From assembly GCA_964522605.1 (NCBI GenBank), contig CAZFWV010000307.1, forward strand, positions 1-8,294: a stretch of 8,294 bases of DNA, written 5' to 3'. This stretch comes from CAVZLD01 sp964522605. GTDB lineage: Bacteria; Planctomycetota; Planctomycetia; Pirellulales; Pirellulaceae. The notes beneath the pieces are model-generated. The model made no database searches. It saw only the letters and a list, made by a program, of their open reading frames with translations, and had not been told where the DNA came from. The first letter of the stretch is position 1; every line of letters starts with the position of its first letter. Both the position numbers and the translations under genes were made by a program. Positions 1-7,300 of the stretch are shown here, piece after piece.

Positions 1-24
1 TAAGTCGACATGGCGGATCGGTGA

Positions 25-2268
25 TCAGGGTTGCGGCGAAGGGGAATCCGACTCGACGTTTTTAGATGCTTCCATCACATCCAATAATCCACTCAGGACC
101 TGCTGCGTTTCCGCGTCAAGCGGTCGGCTCTGGTTGTATCGTTCGTACTGTTGCTGTCTCTGTTCGCTTGTCAGTAGGACACCGAATGCATCGACCGATT
201 CGGCAAACGCGGTAGCGGCTGCCTTCCGGGATTCGAGCGGCCAAGTGATCAGGCTGGCGTAATCGAGCAGCGCCTGCTGTGCCTGCGGAGTCGCAATCCG
301 AGCGAGAATTCGTGCGGCTCCGGCCGACGATTCCGGCGTGTTCAAGGCCGCCAGCAGCGGTGTCTGTTGACGGCTCAAATCGAGCGCAGCTCCTAATTCA
401 GGTCGCAACAACTGTTGCAGCGCATCGAGAGCAACCTGCGCCTGTTGCAGTCGTTCGTCCTGGTCAACCCACTCGCGACCCGCCATTTCCCGCAGACGAG
501 GCAGATAGCTGAGCATCGTTTCCGCATCGGTCGTTTCGGGGACGGCCAACACGCGTGAATGAGCCTCCGCCACACGCCGCGCGGCGGTCAGCATTCCCGG
601 ACTGGCCACAATCGCCACCGGCAGCTCCGCGGTATACGGATCCGCCCGCAGCTCTTCCAACCACGACCAGAGACTTTCCGGGTTGATTCGATCGCTGACG
701 AGCACCAGTTCCAGATCCGTCGCCGGGACCGCCCGACGAATCATTTCCGCTCCGGTCGTCGCCGTCAGCACTTCAAAACCAGCCGTGGCCAACGTGCCGC
801 CGAGCGTTTGGGCGACGGCGCGACGCGGATGTGCGGCGAGCACGACGCGTTTGCCTTGCGCACCAGCGCAGTCGCCGAGCACTTCTGCCCAGCGGCTCAG
901 GCCCGCAAACGGCGCTTCGGGCTCCAGTTGCCCAATCGCGCGGGCTGCGGCGAATCGCACTCGGCGACTCGGATGATTTAAGGCCTCGATCAGTGGAGCG
1001 AGGTGTTCTTGGTGCGACTGCAGTACGCTGCGGTCTCCCAGCGCGCCTAAGACTTCGGCCGCTCCGATCGCCGCCGGCAGGTCGGCCGCGTCGAGCGCTT
1101 CGGCCAACACCGCCTGCACCACCTCCGCACCCGCCTCCGACGCCCGTTGATACGCCGAACCCTCACCTCGGCGAAGCGGCTGACCGAGCCCGCCGAGGGC
1201 CTGGTCGGCGTGCAGCCGCGCTACCAACTCACGCCGTCGATCCGCGACCGCATCGGGCAGCAGCCGGGCAAGATCTGCGTAGTGGCGAGCGGCAACCAAC
1301 GCGGCCGCATCCCGACCCAGGATGCGATTCGCGACGGCGCTTTGAGACTCGGCACTCCAGGTCCACCAGAGAAGCTTCTCCTCGTCGTCCACCGGACCCG
1401 GCGGCTGTCCCGCATAAGCCCGTTCCGCCGCCCCGCGCAAGATCTGCAGTGCGGCCGGACGCTGCGGCAATTGGTCCGCGACGAGCTGCCAAGCCGTCGA
1501 AGCCGCTGCCTGTTCCGGTGCGTCTGGATCAGCAGCGAAGTACGGCCGCACCAGGTACGGCATCGCGTCCGAGGATTTGGTGTAACCCAGCAATTTCGCC
1601 GCGACGGCGCGCTGCTGACCATCTGGACTGCTGAGAAACGCGGCCAACGGCGGTACGGCAGCAGCGGCCAATTCCGCGATGATGGCCGAACCTGCCTGCT
1701 CCAGCGTCGGCGAAGGGTTCTGAATGATTCCGGTCAGTAGAGGCGGAACCGCGTATTGCCCGGCGCGCACCAGTTGCTCCGCAGCTTCGTAACGGCCCTG
1801 CCGCGAATCGCCTCCTAGTTGGGTGACCAATTGGGCGAGTCGCTGCGGATCGGTTGCCTGTCGGCGCGCGGCCTCCAGTACCGAGAGCACGAATTGAGCC
1901 CCTTCAGGCCCCAGTTCCTTCTGCCGCGACAGGCGGATCAGCATTCCGCTGCCGAACTGTTCCTGTAACTGTGCCTTGGCCGCATCGTCGAGATTCAAGT
2001 TCTGCAACTGTTCCAGGTAGGTCCGCGCCAGGTCGCTTCGTTCCAGTTGGATCAGCAGACTGACCGCGCGCAGCAATTGCTCGGGAGTCGTCGGGTTCGC
2101 GTCTCGGATGGCTGCCACGGCAGGCGTATCGGCCACCGCCGGAGGCGCTTCCTCGGACGGATCTGCCGCCCGGGCCACCGTCGAGAGGACCAAAGTGGCA
2201 ACGCACCCGGCGATCCAGACTGTGATCCGCCAGCTCGATATTCGGCCTGTTGTCATTTGTCCGCCCAT
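25..2268 (-). CDS. Exported HEAT-repeat protein with a degenerate receiver-like domain
   Basis: No specific function is recognised. With the start at 2268 the protein has 747 residues. Residues 1-34 look like a signal peptide: a polar/basic start, a hydrophobic stretch around WIAGCVATLVLS and an ARA cleavage site before ADPSEE. Residues 59-100 are TPR-like helices. HEAT-like helical pairs follow at about 154-230 and 394-449 (for example HPSRRVRFAAARAIGQL). Residues 473-591 follow the alpha/beta pattern of a CheY-type receiver (RVVLAAHP, AGFEVLTATTGAEM, ELVLVSDRINP, LRADPYTAELPVAIVAS), but the acidic pair, phospho-acceptor Asp, Thr and Lys are all replaced. A helical region at about 599-729 and a polar tail end the protein. 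The start at 2268 is chosen because GGAG lies 6 nt upstream; 2256 (MTTGR) is also possible and leaves the same mature protein. The gene lies 80 bp downstream of argH on the same strand, with no promoter seen between, so it is perhaps co-transcribed. A scaffold or binding role is only a guess. Confidence 0.8.
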   Translation of the reverse strand: MGGQMTTGRISSWRITVWIAGCVATLVLSTVARAADPSEEAPPAVADTPAVAAIRDANPTTPEQLLRAVSLLIQLERSDLARTYLEQLQNLNLDDAAKAQLQEQFGSGMLIRLSRQKELGPEGAQFVLSVLEAARRQATDPQRLAQLVTQLGGDSRQGRYEAAEQLVRAGQYAVPPLLTGIIQNPSPTLEQAGSAIIAELAAAAVPPLAAFLSSPDGQQRAVAAKLLGYTKSSDAMPYLVRPYFAADPDAPEQAAASTAWQLVADQLPQRPAALQILRGAAERAYAGQPPGPVDDEEKLLWWTWSAESQSAVANRILGRDAAALVAARHYADLARLLPDAVADRRRELVARLHADQALGGLGQPLRRGEGSAYQRASEAGAEVVQAVLAEALDAADLPAAIGAAEVLGALGDRSVLQSHQEHLAPLIEALNHPSRRVRFAAARAIGQLEPEAPFAGLSRWAEVLGDCAGAQGKRVVLAAHPRRAVAQTLGGTLATAGFEVLTATTGAEMIRRAVPATDLELVLVSDRINPESLWSWLEELRADPYTAELPVAIVASPGMLTAARRVAEAHSRVLAVPETTDAETMLSYLPRLREMAGREWVDQDERLQQAQVALDALQQLLRPELGAALDLSRQQTPLLAALNTPESSAGAARILARIATPQAQQALLDYASLITWPLESRKAAATAFAESVDAFGVLLTSEQRQQQYERYNQSRPLDAETQQVLSGLLDVMEASKNVESDSPSPQP

Positions 2269-2274
2269 TTGCTG

Positions 2275-2278
2275 CTCC
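2275..2278 (-). promoter_or_regulatory. Ribosome binding site deciding the start of the HEAT-repeat gene
   Basis: On the minus strand GGAG is followed by a 6-nt spacer (CAGCAA) and then ATG at 2268. The next in-frame ATG at 2256 has only GGCGG close by, and the ATG at 2280 has GGTGG almost touching it. The reading frame stays open up to 2451, but that extension would translate the palindromic repeats and overlap the end of argH, so it is not used. Confidence 0.5.
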
Positions 2279-2295
2279 ATCCACCAACACCGTGG

Positions 2296-2318
2296 GACGG
2301 ATTGGCAATCCGTCCTAC
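2296..2318. repeat. Palindromic repeat, copy 1 (23 bp)
   Basis: This is an inverted repeat with arms GACGGATT and AATCCGTC around GGC, followed by CTAC. One more base pair (G2295 with C2315) extends the stem to 9 bp. The 23 bp are identical to the copy at 2330-2352, and the two copies are 34 bp apart start to start. Translated through, such elements give RIGNPSY or TDCQSVP strings, which I remember as common spurious extensions of planctomycete proteins. It is probably a small dispersed repeat of the REP/MITE type; that class assignment is inferred. Confidence 0.8.
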
Positions 2319-2329
2319 TCAATTCGTAA

Positions 2330-2352
2330 GACGGATTGGCAATCCGTCCTAC
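2330..2352. repeat. Palindromic repeat, copy 2, overlapping the argH stop codon
   Basis: These 23 bp are identical to copy 1. The stem extends outward past one mismatch (A2329/C2349) to GTA (2326-2328) and TAC (2350-2352). The argH TAG stop occupies 2349-2351 on the minus strand, so the repeat edge provides the termination codon. On the minus strand no T-run follows the hairpin, so it does not look like an intrinsic terminator for argH. It could act in mRNA 3'-end stability between argH and the downstream gene, which is speculative. Confidence 0.8.
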
Positions 2353-3806
2353 TTCTTTTTTATGTAGCTGGAGGGTCCAGACGTCGGCTCTTCCGGCGCT
2401 TGTTCCGCTGGCGAAGCGGCCGGACCCTCTTCCGCCAATCGCTTCTTCCACCGCTCGATCTGTTGTCGAACCTGCTGCGGGTTGGTCGAACCGTAGCTCT
2501 GAAATGCCGCGAGCGCTTTCTCCGCGCCCAGCACATCATAGACCCGTTCGTCGAGAGCCGGGTGGGCTTGTTGAAAGACCTTCAATTCCAACTCGCGCAG
2601 CGGCAGTTTCCGCTGCTGGGCCGTCTGCACGAGTTGACCTACGAGGTGATGGGCTGTCCGCTGCGGGACGCCCTGTTGGATCATGAATTCCATCAGAGTC
2701 GTCGCGTCCAGGTAGCCCAGGTCCAGGCTCTGCGCGATGGCAGCGTCGTTCAGTTGGGCCTCGCGCACGATCGGTTCCGCCAATTCCAGGCACGCAGTCA
2801 CCGTGTCAACCGAATCGAACAGTGGGCCCTTATCTTCTTGCAGATCGCGGTTGTAGGCGAGCGGCAGACCCTTGATCAGCACCAGCAGCGTCTGCAGGTT
2901 TCCGACGACGCGGGCAGCCCGGCCCCGGATGAGTTCCAGTACGTCGGGGTTGATTTTCTGGGGCATGATCGACGAGCCGGTACAGAAGGCCTGCGGGAGT
3001 CGCAAGAAACCAAATTCGGTCGTCGACCACAGGATCCATTCCTCGGCCCAGCCACTCAGATGCTCCGCGATCACCGTCAGCACAAAGGCCAGTTCCAGGA
3101 CAAAATCTCGATCACTCGAGGCGTCCAGCGAATTCGCGGCAACGCCGTCGAAACCCAGTCGTCGAGCCGTTTCTTGGCGGTCAATCGGCAGACTCGTGCC
3201 GGCCAGGGCCGCTGCGCCCAGGGTGCAGACGTTGACCCGCCGCCGGCAGTCGGCCAAGCGATCGCGGTCGCGCTGCAGCTTTTCGCAATACGCGAGCCAA
3301 TAGTGCGGCGCCAAGACGGGTTGAGCTCGCTGGAGGTGCGTGTAGGCCGGCAGAATCACGTGCAAGTCCTGATCGCAGCGGCCGAGAAATGCCTGCTGCA
3401 GCTGACCAACGCAATCGTCGACGCGATCGATGGCGTCCCGCGACCAGAGCCGCAAGTCGGTCACAACCTGATCGTTGCGGCTGCGCGCCGTGTGCAGTTT
3501 GCGGCCCACATCGCCCAGGCGGTCGATCAACGCCTGCTCCACATGCATGTGGATGTCCTCGAGCTCCGTCCGCAACGGCAACTCGCCCCGCTCTAATTCC
3601 TGCTGAATCTGACCCAGCGTCTGCTCGATTTGGCCGCATTCATCCGGCGTCAGCAGACCGACCTGTGCGAGCATCTGGGCGTGGGCGATCGATCCGGCAA
3701 TGTCGTGGGCATAGAGGCGGCGGTCCACGCGAATGCTCTCGGTGAACTGCTCCAACCGGCGATCCGCCGACTGCTGGAAGACCCCGCTGCGTGATGGACT
3801 CGACAC
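2349..3806 (-). CDS. argH: Argininosuccinate lyase
   Basis: ArgH splits argininosuccinate into arginine and fumarate, the last step of arginine synthesis, as a cytosolic homotetramer of the aspartase/fumarase superfamily. The 485-residue protein shows the three conserved blocks: HTARSRNDQV (105-114), YTHLQRAQP (155-163, with the family's active-site His at 157) and the fumarate-lyase signature GSSIMPQKINPD (277-288, carrying the catalytic serine of the mobile loop). The N-terminus (SRSGVFQQSADRRLEQFTES) is typical. The start is GTG at 3804-3806; a weak GCAGG lies 4 nt upstream and a sigma70-like promoter lies about 55 nt upstream. The usual enzyme ends near ERWKKRL (451-457). Here about 28 extra residues, rich in Pro, Ala and Glu and ending in KKK, run to a stop codon lying in a palindromic repeat. 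It is divergent from carB, which supplies carbamoyl phosphate to the same pathway. Confidence 0.97.
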   Translation of the reverse strand: MSSPSRSGVFQQSADRRLEQFTESIRVDRRLYAHDIAGSIAHAQMLAQVGLLTPDECGQIEQTLGQIQQELERGELPLRTELEDIHMHVEQALIDRLGDVGRKLHTARSRNDQVVTDLRLWSRDAIDRVDDCVGQLQQAFLGRCDQDLHVILPAYTHLQRAQPVLAPHYWLAYCEKLQRDRDRLADCRRRVNVCTLGAAALAGTSLPIDRQETARRLGFDGVAANSLDASSDRDFVLELAFVLTVIAEHLSGWAEEWILWSTTEFGFLRLPQAFCTGSSIMPQKINPDVLELIRGRAARVVGNLQTLLVLIKGLPLAYNRDLQEDKGPLFDSVDTVTACLELAEPIVREAQLNDAAIAQSLDLGYLDATTLMEFMIQQGVPQRTAHHLVGQLVQTAQQRKLPLRELELKVFQQAHPALDERVYDVLGAEKALAAFQSYGSTNPQQVRQQIERWKKRLAEEGPAASPAEQAPEEPTSGPSSYIKKK

Positions 3807-3862
3807 GATGCCTGCAAACCCTACATTGAGTGCTGACGCCAGTTAGATCTCTCAAAACGTTA

Positions 3863-3891
3863 ATGTTAAAAGGTTTACGTCAATATGTCAA
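3863..3891 (-). promoter_or_regulatory. Probable sigma70-type promoter of argH
   Basis: On the minus strand TTGACA (3886-3891) is a perfect -35 box. A 17-nt spacer separates it from TAACAT (3863-3868), which matches 4 of 6 bases of TATAAT. Transcription would begin near 3856 and give a leader of about 50 nt before the GTG at 3806. The -10 box lies inside an imperfect palindrome, AACGTTAATGTT on the plus strand (3857-3868), which could be an operator. The local drop in GC against the surrounding DNA supports the call. Confidence 0.6.
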
Positions 3892-4037
3892 CGACGCTTC
3901 GGCAGGTGTTGCGTACAGATTGAGCAGTCGTCTCCGCGGTTTCCCGTCTGAGATTTGAATTCCGAGATTCATCCGGCAAGGGTGGGACCTTCGCTGTTAC
4001 GGAAAAGTCGAGCGAAACCGAACGTCGAGAAGAGGAG

Positions 4038-4111
4038 CCACGGAACGAACGGACGAAACGGATGTTCACGGATCTGTCCGTGCCGATCCGTTCCCGCCGT
4101 CGAATCCGTGG
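4038..4111. repeat. 74-bp nested compound palindrome built from ACGGA units
   Basis: Four stem blocks are arranged symmetrically about 4074.5: CCACGGA (4038-4044) with TCCGTGG (4105-4111), ACGG (4049-4052) with CCGT (4097-4100), AACGGAT (4057-4063) with ATCCGTT (4086-4092), and CACGGA (4067-4072) with TCCGTG (4077-4082). They are separated by internal loops of equal size on both sides (4, 4 and 3 nt) and a 4-nt apical loop. This pairs 48 of 74 bases in register. No T-run follows, so it is not a typical terminator. It resembles the ATCCGTG-rich dispersed repeats I recall from planctomycete intergenic DNA, but membership in a family is inferred. Confidence 0.8.
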
Positions 4112-4131
4112 TTGCCGCTGTTCCTTTGGTC

Positions 4132-4145
4132 CAACCGATCGGTTG
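4132..4145. repeat. 14-bp perfect palindrome
   Basis: CAACCGA-TCGGTTG is a perfect inverted repeat without a spacer, lying 20 bp right of the 74-bp palindrome. Its two-fold symmetry suits a dimeric regulator site, but no known operator consensus is recognised, and it is more than 100 bp upstream of the likely carB promoter. Confidence 0.5.
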
Positions 4146-4190
4146 CGGCCCTGCCGCACTGCGTTATTCCGCGCTTCTCCGCGGCCCTGC
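4145..4190. repeat. 10-bp direct repeat flanking a GC hairpin
   Basis: GCGGCCCTGC occurs at 4145-4154 and again at 4181-4190, 36 bp apart. Both copies are followed shortly by CCGCA. Between them CCGCG (4169-4173) and CGCGG (4180-4184) form a 5-bp stem with a 6-nt loop. Function unknown; some of this could be chance in GC-rich DNA. Confidence 0.35.
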
Positions 4191-4198
4191 TTCCGCAA

Positions 4199-4220
4199 AT
4201 TCCTACGGACTCGTAAGAAT
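4199..4220. repeat. 22-bp imperfect palindrome upstream of carB
   Basis: ATTC-C-TACG-GACT-CGTA-A-GAAT pairs 8 bases on each side with one symmetric mismatch and a 4-nt centre. It lies about 40 bp upstream of the weak candidate -35 box of carB, a plausible place for a regulator site. An AGGGG-ATG-CCCCT hairpin (4226-4238) follows. No matching regulator consensus is recognised. Confidence 0.45.
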
Positions 4221-4261
4221 CGCCAAGGGGATGCCCCTGGCCTCGGATGATGTCTTGCCCC

Positions 4262-4291
4262 TTGTCGGAGCGCTTTTGGGCATGGTATCGT
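4262..4291 (+). promoter_or_regulatory. Weak candidate promoter of carB
   Basis: TTGTCG (4262-4267) and TATCGT (4286-4291) are separated by 18 nt; each matches 4 of 6 consensus bases. Transcription would start near 4298 and give a leader of about 75 nt. TTGACT at 4332-4337 is a better -35 box, but nothing resembling a -10 box follows at the right distance. The call rests only on weak consensus matches. Confidence 0.25.
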
Positions 4292-4355
4292 CGAGGGATT
4301 TTACCCTGCGTCGCTTCACGAGGGGCGATTCTTGACTTTGTTATTCCTCCAGAAA

Positions 4356-4361
4356 GAAGGG
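4356..4361 (+). promoter_or_regulatory. Ribosome binding site of carB
   Basis: GAAGGG lies 11 nt before the ATG at 4373. The spacing is a little long, but no purine-rich alternative is closer, and the site supports the 4373 start over the in-frame ATG codons at 4247 and 4250. Confidence 0.45.
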
Positions 4362-4372
4362 TTGCGATCGTC

Positions 4373-7300
4373 ATGCCACGTCGTGACGACATTCACAAGA
4401 TTTTGTTGATCGGCTCGGGTCCGATCGTCATTGGGCAGGCGTGCGAATTCGATTATTCGGGCACGCAGGCATGTAAGGCGCTGCGCGAGGAGAAGTATGA
4501 GGTTGTGCTGGTGAATTCGAATCCGGCGACGATCATGACGGATCCGAACACGGCCGACCGCACGTACATCGAACCATTGACTTGGGAGATGGTGGCGAAG
4601 GTGATCGAGCAGGAGCGGCCGGATGCGCTCTTGCCGACACTCGGTGGCCAGACCGGTTTGAATGTGGCGATGGACCTCGATCGGCACGGCGTTCTTAAGC
4701 AGTACAACGTGCAGATGATCGGCGCGAATGCCCGCGTGATTGCGAAAGCGGAAGAGCGAGAACAGTTCAAATCAGCGATGGAACGGATCGGGCTGGAATG
4801 CTGTCGCGGTCAAACGGTGCGCACGATTGATGCCGCCCGCGAAGTGCTCAAGTGGGTCGGTTTGCCATGCGTTGTCCGCCCCAGTTTCACCTTGGGAGGG
4901 TCGGGTTCGGCCATCGCGTACAACCGGAATGAGTTCGACACGTTGGTCCAGCGGGGTCTGGACCAGTCACCCATCACAGAAGTTCTGATTGAAGAATCGG
5001 TTCTCGGCTGGAAAGAGTACGAGATGGAGGTGATGCGCGACTTGGACGACAACGTCGTGATCATCTGTTCGATCGAGAATTTCGATCCGATGGGTGTCCA
5101 TACGGGCGATTCCATCACGGTGGCTCCGGCCCAGACGTTGACGGACAAAGAGTATCAGCGCATGCGGGATGCGAGTCTGGCGGTCATCCGCGAGATTGGC
5201 GTCGAGACGGGCGGCTCGAATATTCAGTTCGCGATCAATCCGCGTGACGGTCGGATGGTGGTGATCGAGATGAATCCCCGCGTCAGTCGCTCAAGCGCAC
5301 TGGCTTCCAAAGCAACCGGTTTTCCGATTGCCAAGATTGCGGCCAAGCTGGCCGTGGGTTATCGGTTGCATGAGTTGCCCAACGACATCACGCGGAAGAC
5401 ACAGGCCTGCTTTGAACCGACGATCGACTACGTGGTCACGAAAGTGCCGCGGTTTGCGTTTGAGAAGTTTCCGGAGGCCGATGACACGTTGACGACACAG
5501 ATGAAGAGTGTCGGCGAGACGATGGCGATTGGACGCACGTTCAAGGAGTCATTCCAGAAGGCGTTGCGTGGATTGGAAGTCGGAAGCTTCGGCCTGGGGT
5601 GCGACGGCAAGGACTTGTGGGGCACCGACCAACAGCCAACGCACGAAGAGATCCGCGCCCGGTTGGCGAAGCCGAATGCCGAGCGGGTCTGGTATGTCCG
5701 ATACGCGATGAAAGCCGGGATGAGCCGGGAGGAGATCTACGAGCTGACGCGCATTGATCCCTGGTTCCTGGATCACATCGCCGAAATTGTGGAAACCGAG
5801 GAACAACTTCGATCGATTGGCGAGCTCGCCGACTTGGATGATGCGATGCTCCGACAGGCGAAGCGGTTTGGGTTCTCGGATCGACAGTTGGCGGAGATCT
5901 TCGGCACGAGTGAACTCGAAGTGCGACGACTTCGCAAGTTGCGCGGGATCGTGGCTACCTTCAAGTCTGTGGATACGTGTGCGGCGGAGTTCGAAGCGTA
6001 TACGCCGTATTACTATTCGACGTATGAAGACGAAGATGAGACGCCACCGAAGGTGGAAGGCCGAAGGCGGATCATGATCCTCGGTGGCGGGCCCAACCGA
6101 ATCGGCCAAGGGATCGAATTCGATTACTGTTGCTGTCACGCAAGCTTTGCGTTGCGCGAGATGGGAATCGAGTCGATCATGGTCAACTCGAACCCGGAAA
6201 CGGTCAGTACGGATTACGACACGAGCGATCTGTTGTTCTTCGAGCCGCTGACGATTGAGGATGTGTTGAACATCTACGACCGCGTTCAACCCGACGGCGT
6301 GATCGTCCAGTTCGGCGGTCAAACTCCGTTGAATCTGGCACGGGCCTTGGCCACGGCAGGCGTGCCGATCATCGGGACTTCGGTCGACACGATTGAAGCG
6401 GCCGAAGACCGCGAAAAATTCCAGCAGACGCTACTTCGCCTCGGACTGAAACAACCCGCGAACGGAATCGCGCGCACGATGAACCAGGCGCGCACGGAAG
6501 CAGCGAAAGTTGGCTTTCCGGCACTCGTCAGGCCTAGTTTCGTGTTGGGTGGACGGGCGATGGAGATCTGTTACGACCAACCGCAGTTCGAACGATTTGT
6601 ATCCGAGGCATTCGTTGTCGCGCAGGGACAGCCGGTGCTGATCGATCGCTTTCTGGAAGACGCCACGGAAGTCGATGTCGATGCAATCAGCGACGGTGAG
6701 AATGTGGTGGTCGCCGGAATTATGGAGCATATCGAGGAAGCGGGAGTTCACTCCGGCGATTCCGCGTGTGCAATTCCCTCCTACAGCCTGCCCCAAGTGG
6801 TGATCGAAGAAATCCGCAGCGCAACTCACGCGCTGGCGAGACATTTGAACGTTGTAGGTCTGATGAACATTCAGTTTGCCGTGAAGAAAGAAGAGGGAAA
6901 ACTGAATGTCTATGTGCTGGAAGTCAACCCGCGGGCCAGTCGAACCGTTCCCTTCGTGGCGAAAGCGACGGGAGTGCCGATCGCTAAACTGGCTGCCAAA
7001 GTGATGGCGGGATCGACCTTAAATGAGTTGGGTTTGCTGCGGGAACCGATTCCGGCACACGTTTCAATCAAGGAAAGCGTGTTTCCCTTCCGCAAGTTCG
7101 CGGGCGTGGACATCGTTCTTGGGCCGGAGATGCGCAGCACCGGAGAGGTCATGGGAATCAGCGAGCTGTTTTCGCTTGCGTTCGCCAAGAGTCAGTTGGC
7201 CGCGGGAGTCGTTCTGCCCAGTAGCGGAAAGATCTTCGTCAGTGTAGCGGACCGGCACAAGGAACAGATCGTGCCACTTGCCCAGCGATTGCATCAGCTC

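Larger units (their letters stand above)
3807..4372. other. Divergent argH-carB intergenic region
   Basis: These 566 bp separate two genes transcribed away from each other. Short open frames exist on both strands (3955-4335 plus, 3875-4198 minus), but their translations are Arg/Ser/Pro-rich, have no recognisable motif and lack convincing ribosome sites, so I regard the region as non-coding. It holds the argH promoter at its left end, a compound palindrome at 4038-4111, smaller inverted and direct repeats at 4132-4220, and the carB promoter and leader at its right end. Nothing else is recognised between 3892 and 4037. Confidence 0.75.

Noticed and set aside
2326..2362. Hairpin followed by TTCTTTTTTA on the plus strand, like an intrinsic terminator
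   Set aside because: No plus-strand gene ends here; the T-run is simply the complement of the Ile-Lys-Lys-Lys codons ending argH. At most it could stop antisense transcripts.
2269..2451. N-terminal extension of the HEAT-repeat frame up to 2451
   Set aside because: It would translate both palindromic repeats and overlap the argH C-terminus by about 100 bp; a signal peptide and a ribosome site mark the start at 2268 or 2256.
2250..3596. 448-residue open frame on the plus strand
   Set aside because: Entirely antisense to argH, Arg/Gln-rich with no recognisable domain; a shadow frame typical of GC-rich DNA. The plus-strand frames within 279-1740 are rejected for the same reason.
3800..3900. ArgR-type operator upstream of argH
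   Set aside because: The AT-rich stretch does not contain the paired TGAAT/ATTCA pattern of ARG boxes.
3955..4335. 126-residue open frame on the plus strand, and the 107-residue minus-strand frame at 3875-4198
   Set aside because: Both run through the 74-bp palindrome and other repeats, have low-complexity Arg/Ser composition and no convincing ribosome site.
4247..4372. Earlier in-frame start for carB at 4247 (42 extra residues)
   Set aside because: CarB proteins normally begin just before the first ATP-grasp motif, as with MPRRDDIHKIL at 4373; the extension resembles no CarB sequence and would cover the likely promoter.
5549..6322. 257-residue open frame antisense to carB
   Set aside because: Fully inside an intact carB on the opposite strand, with no motif.
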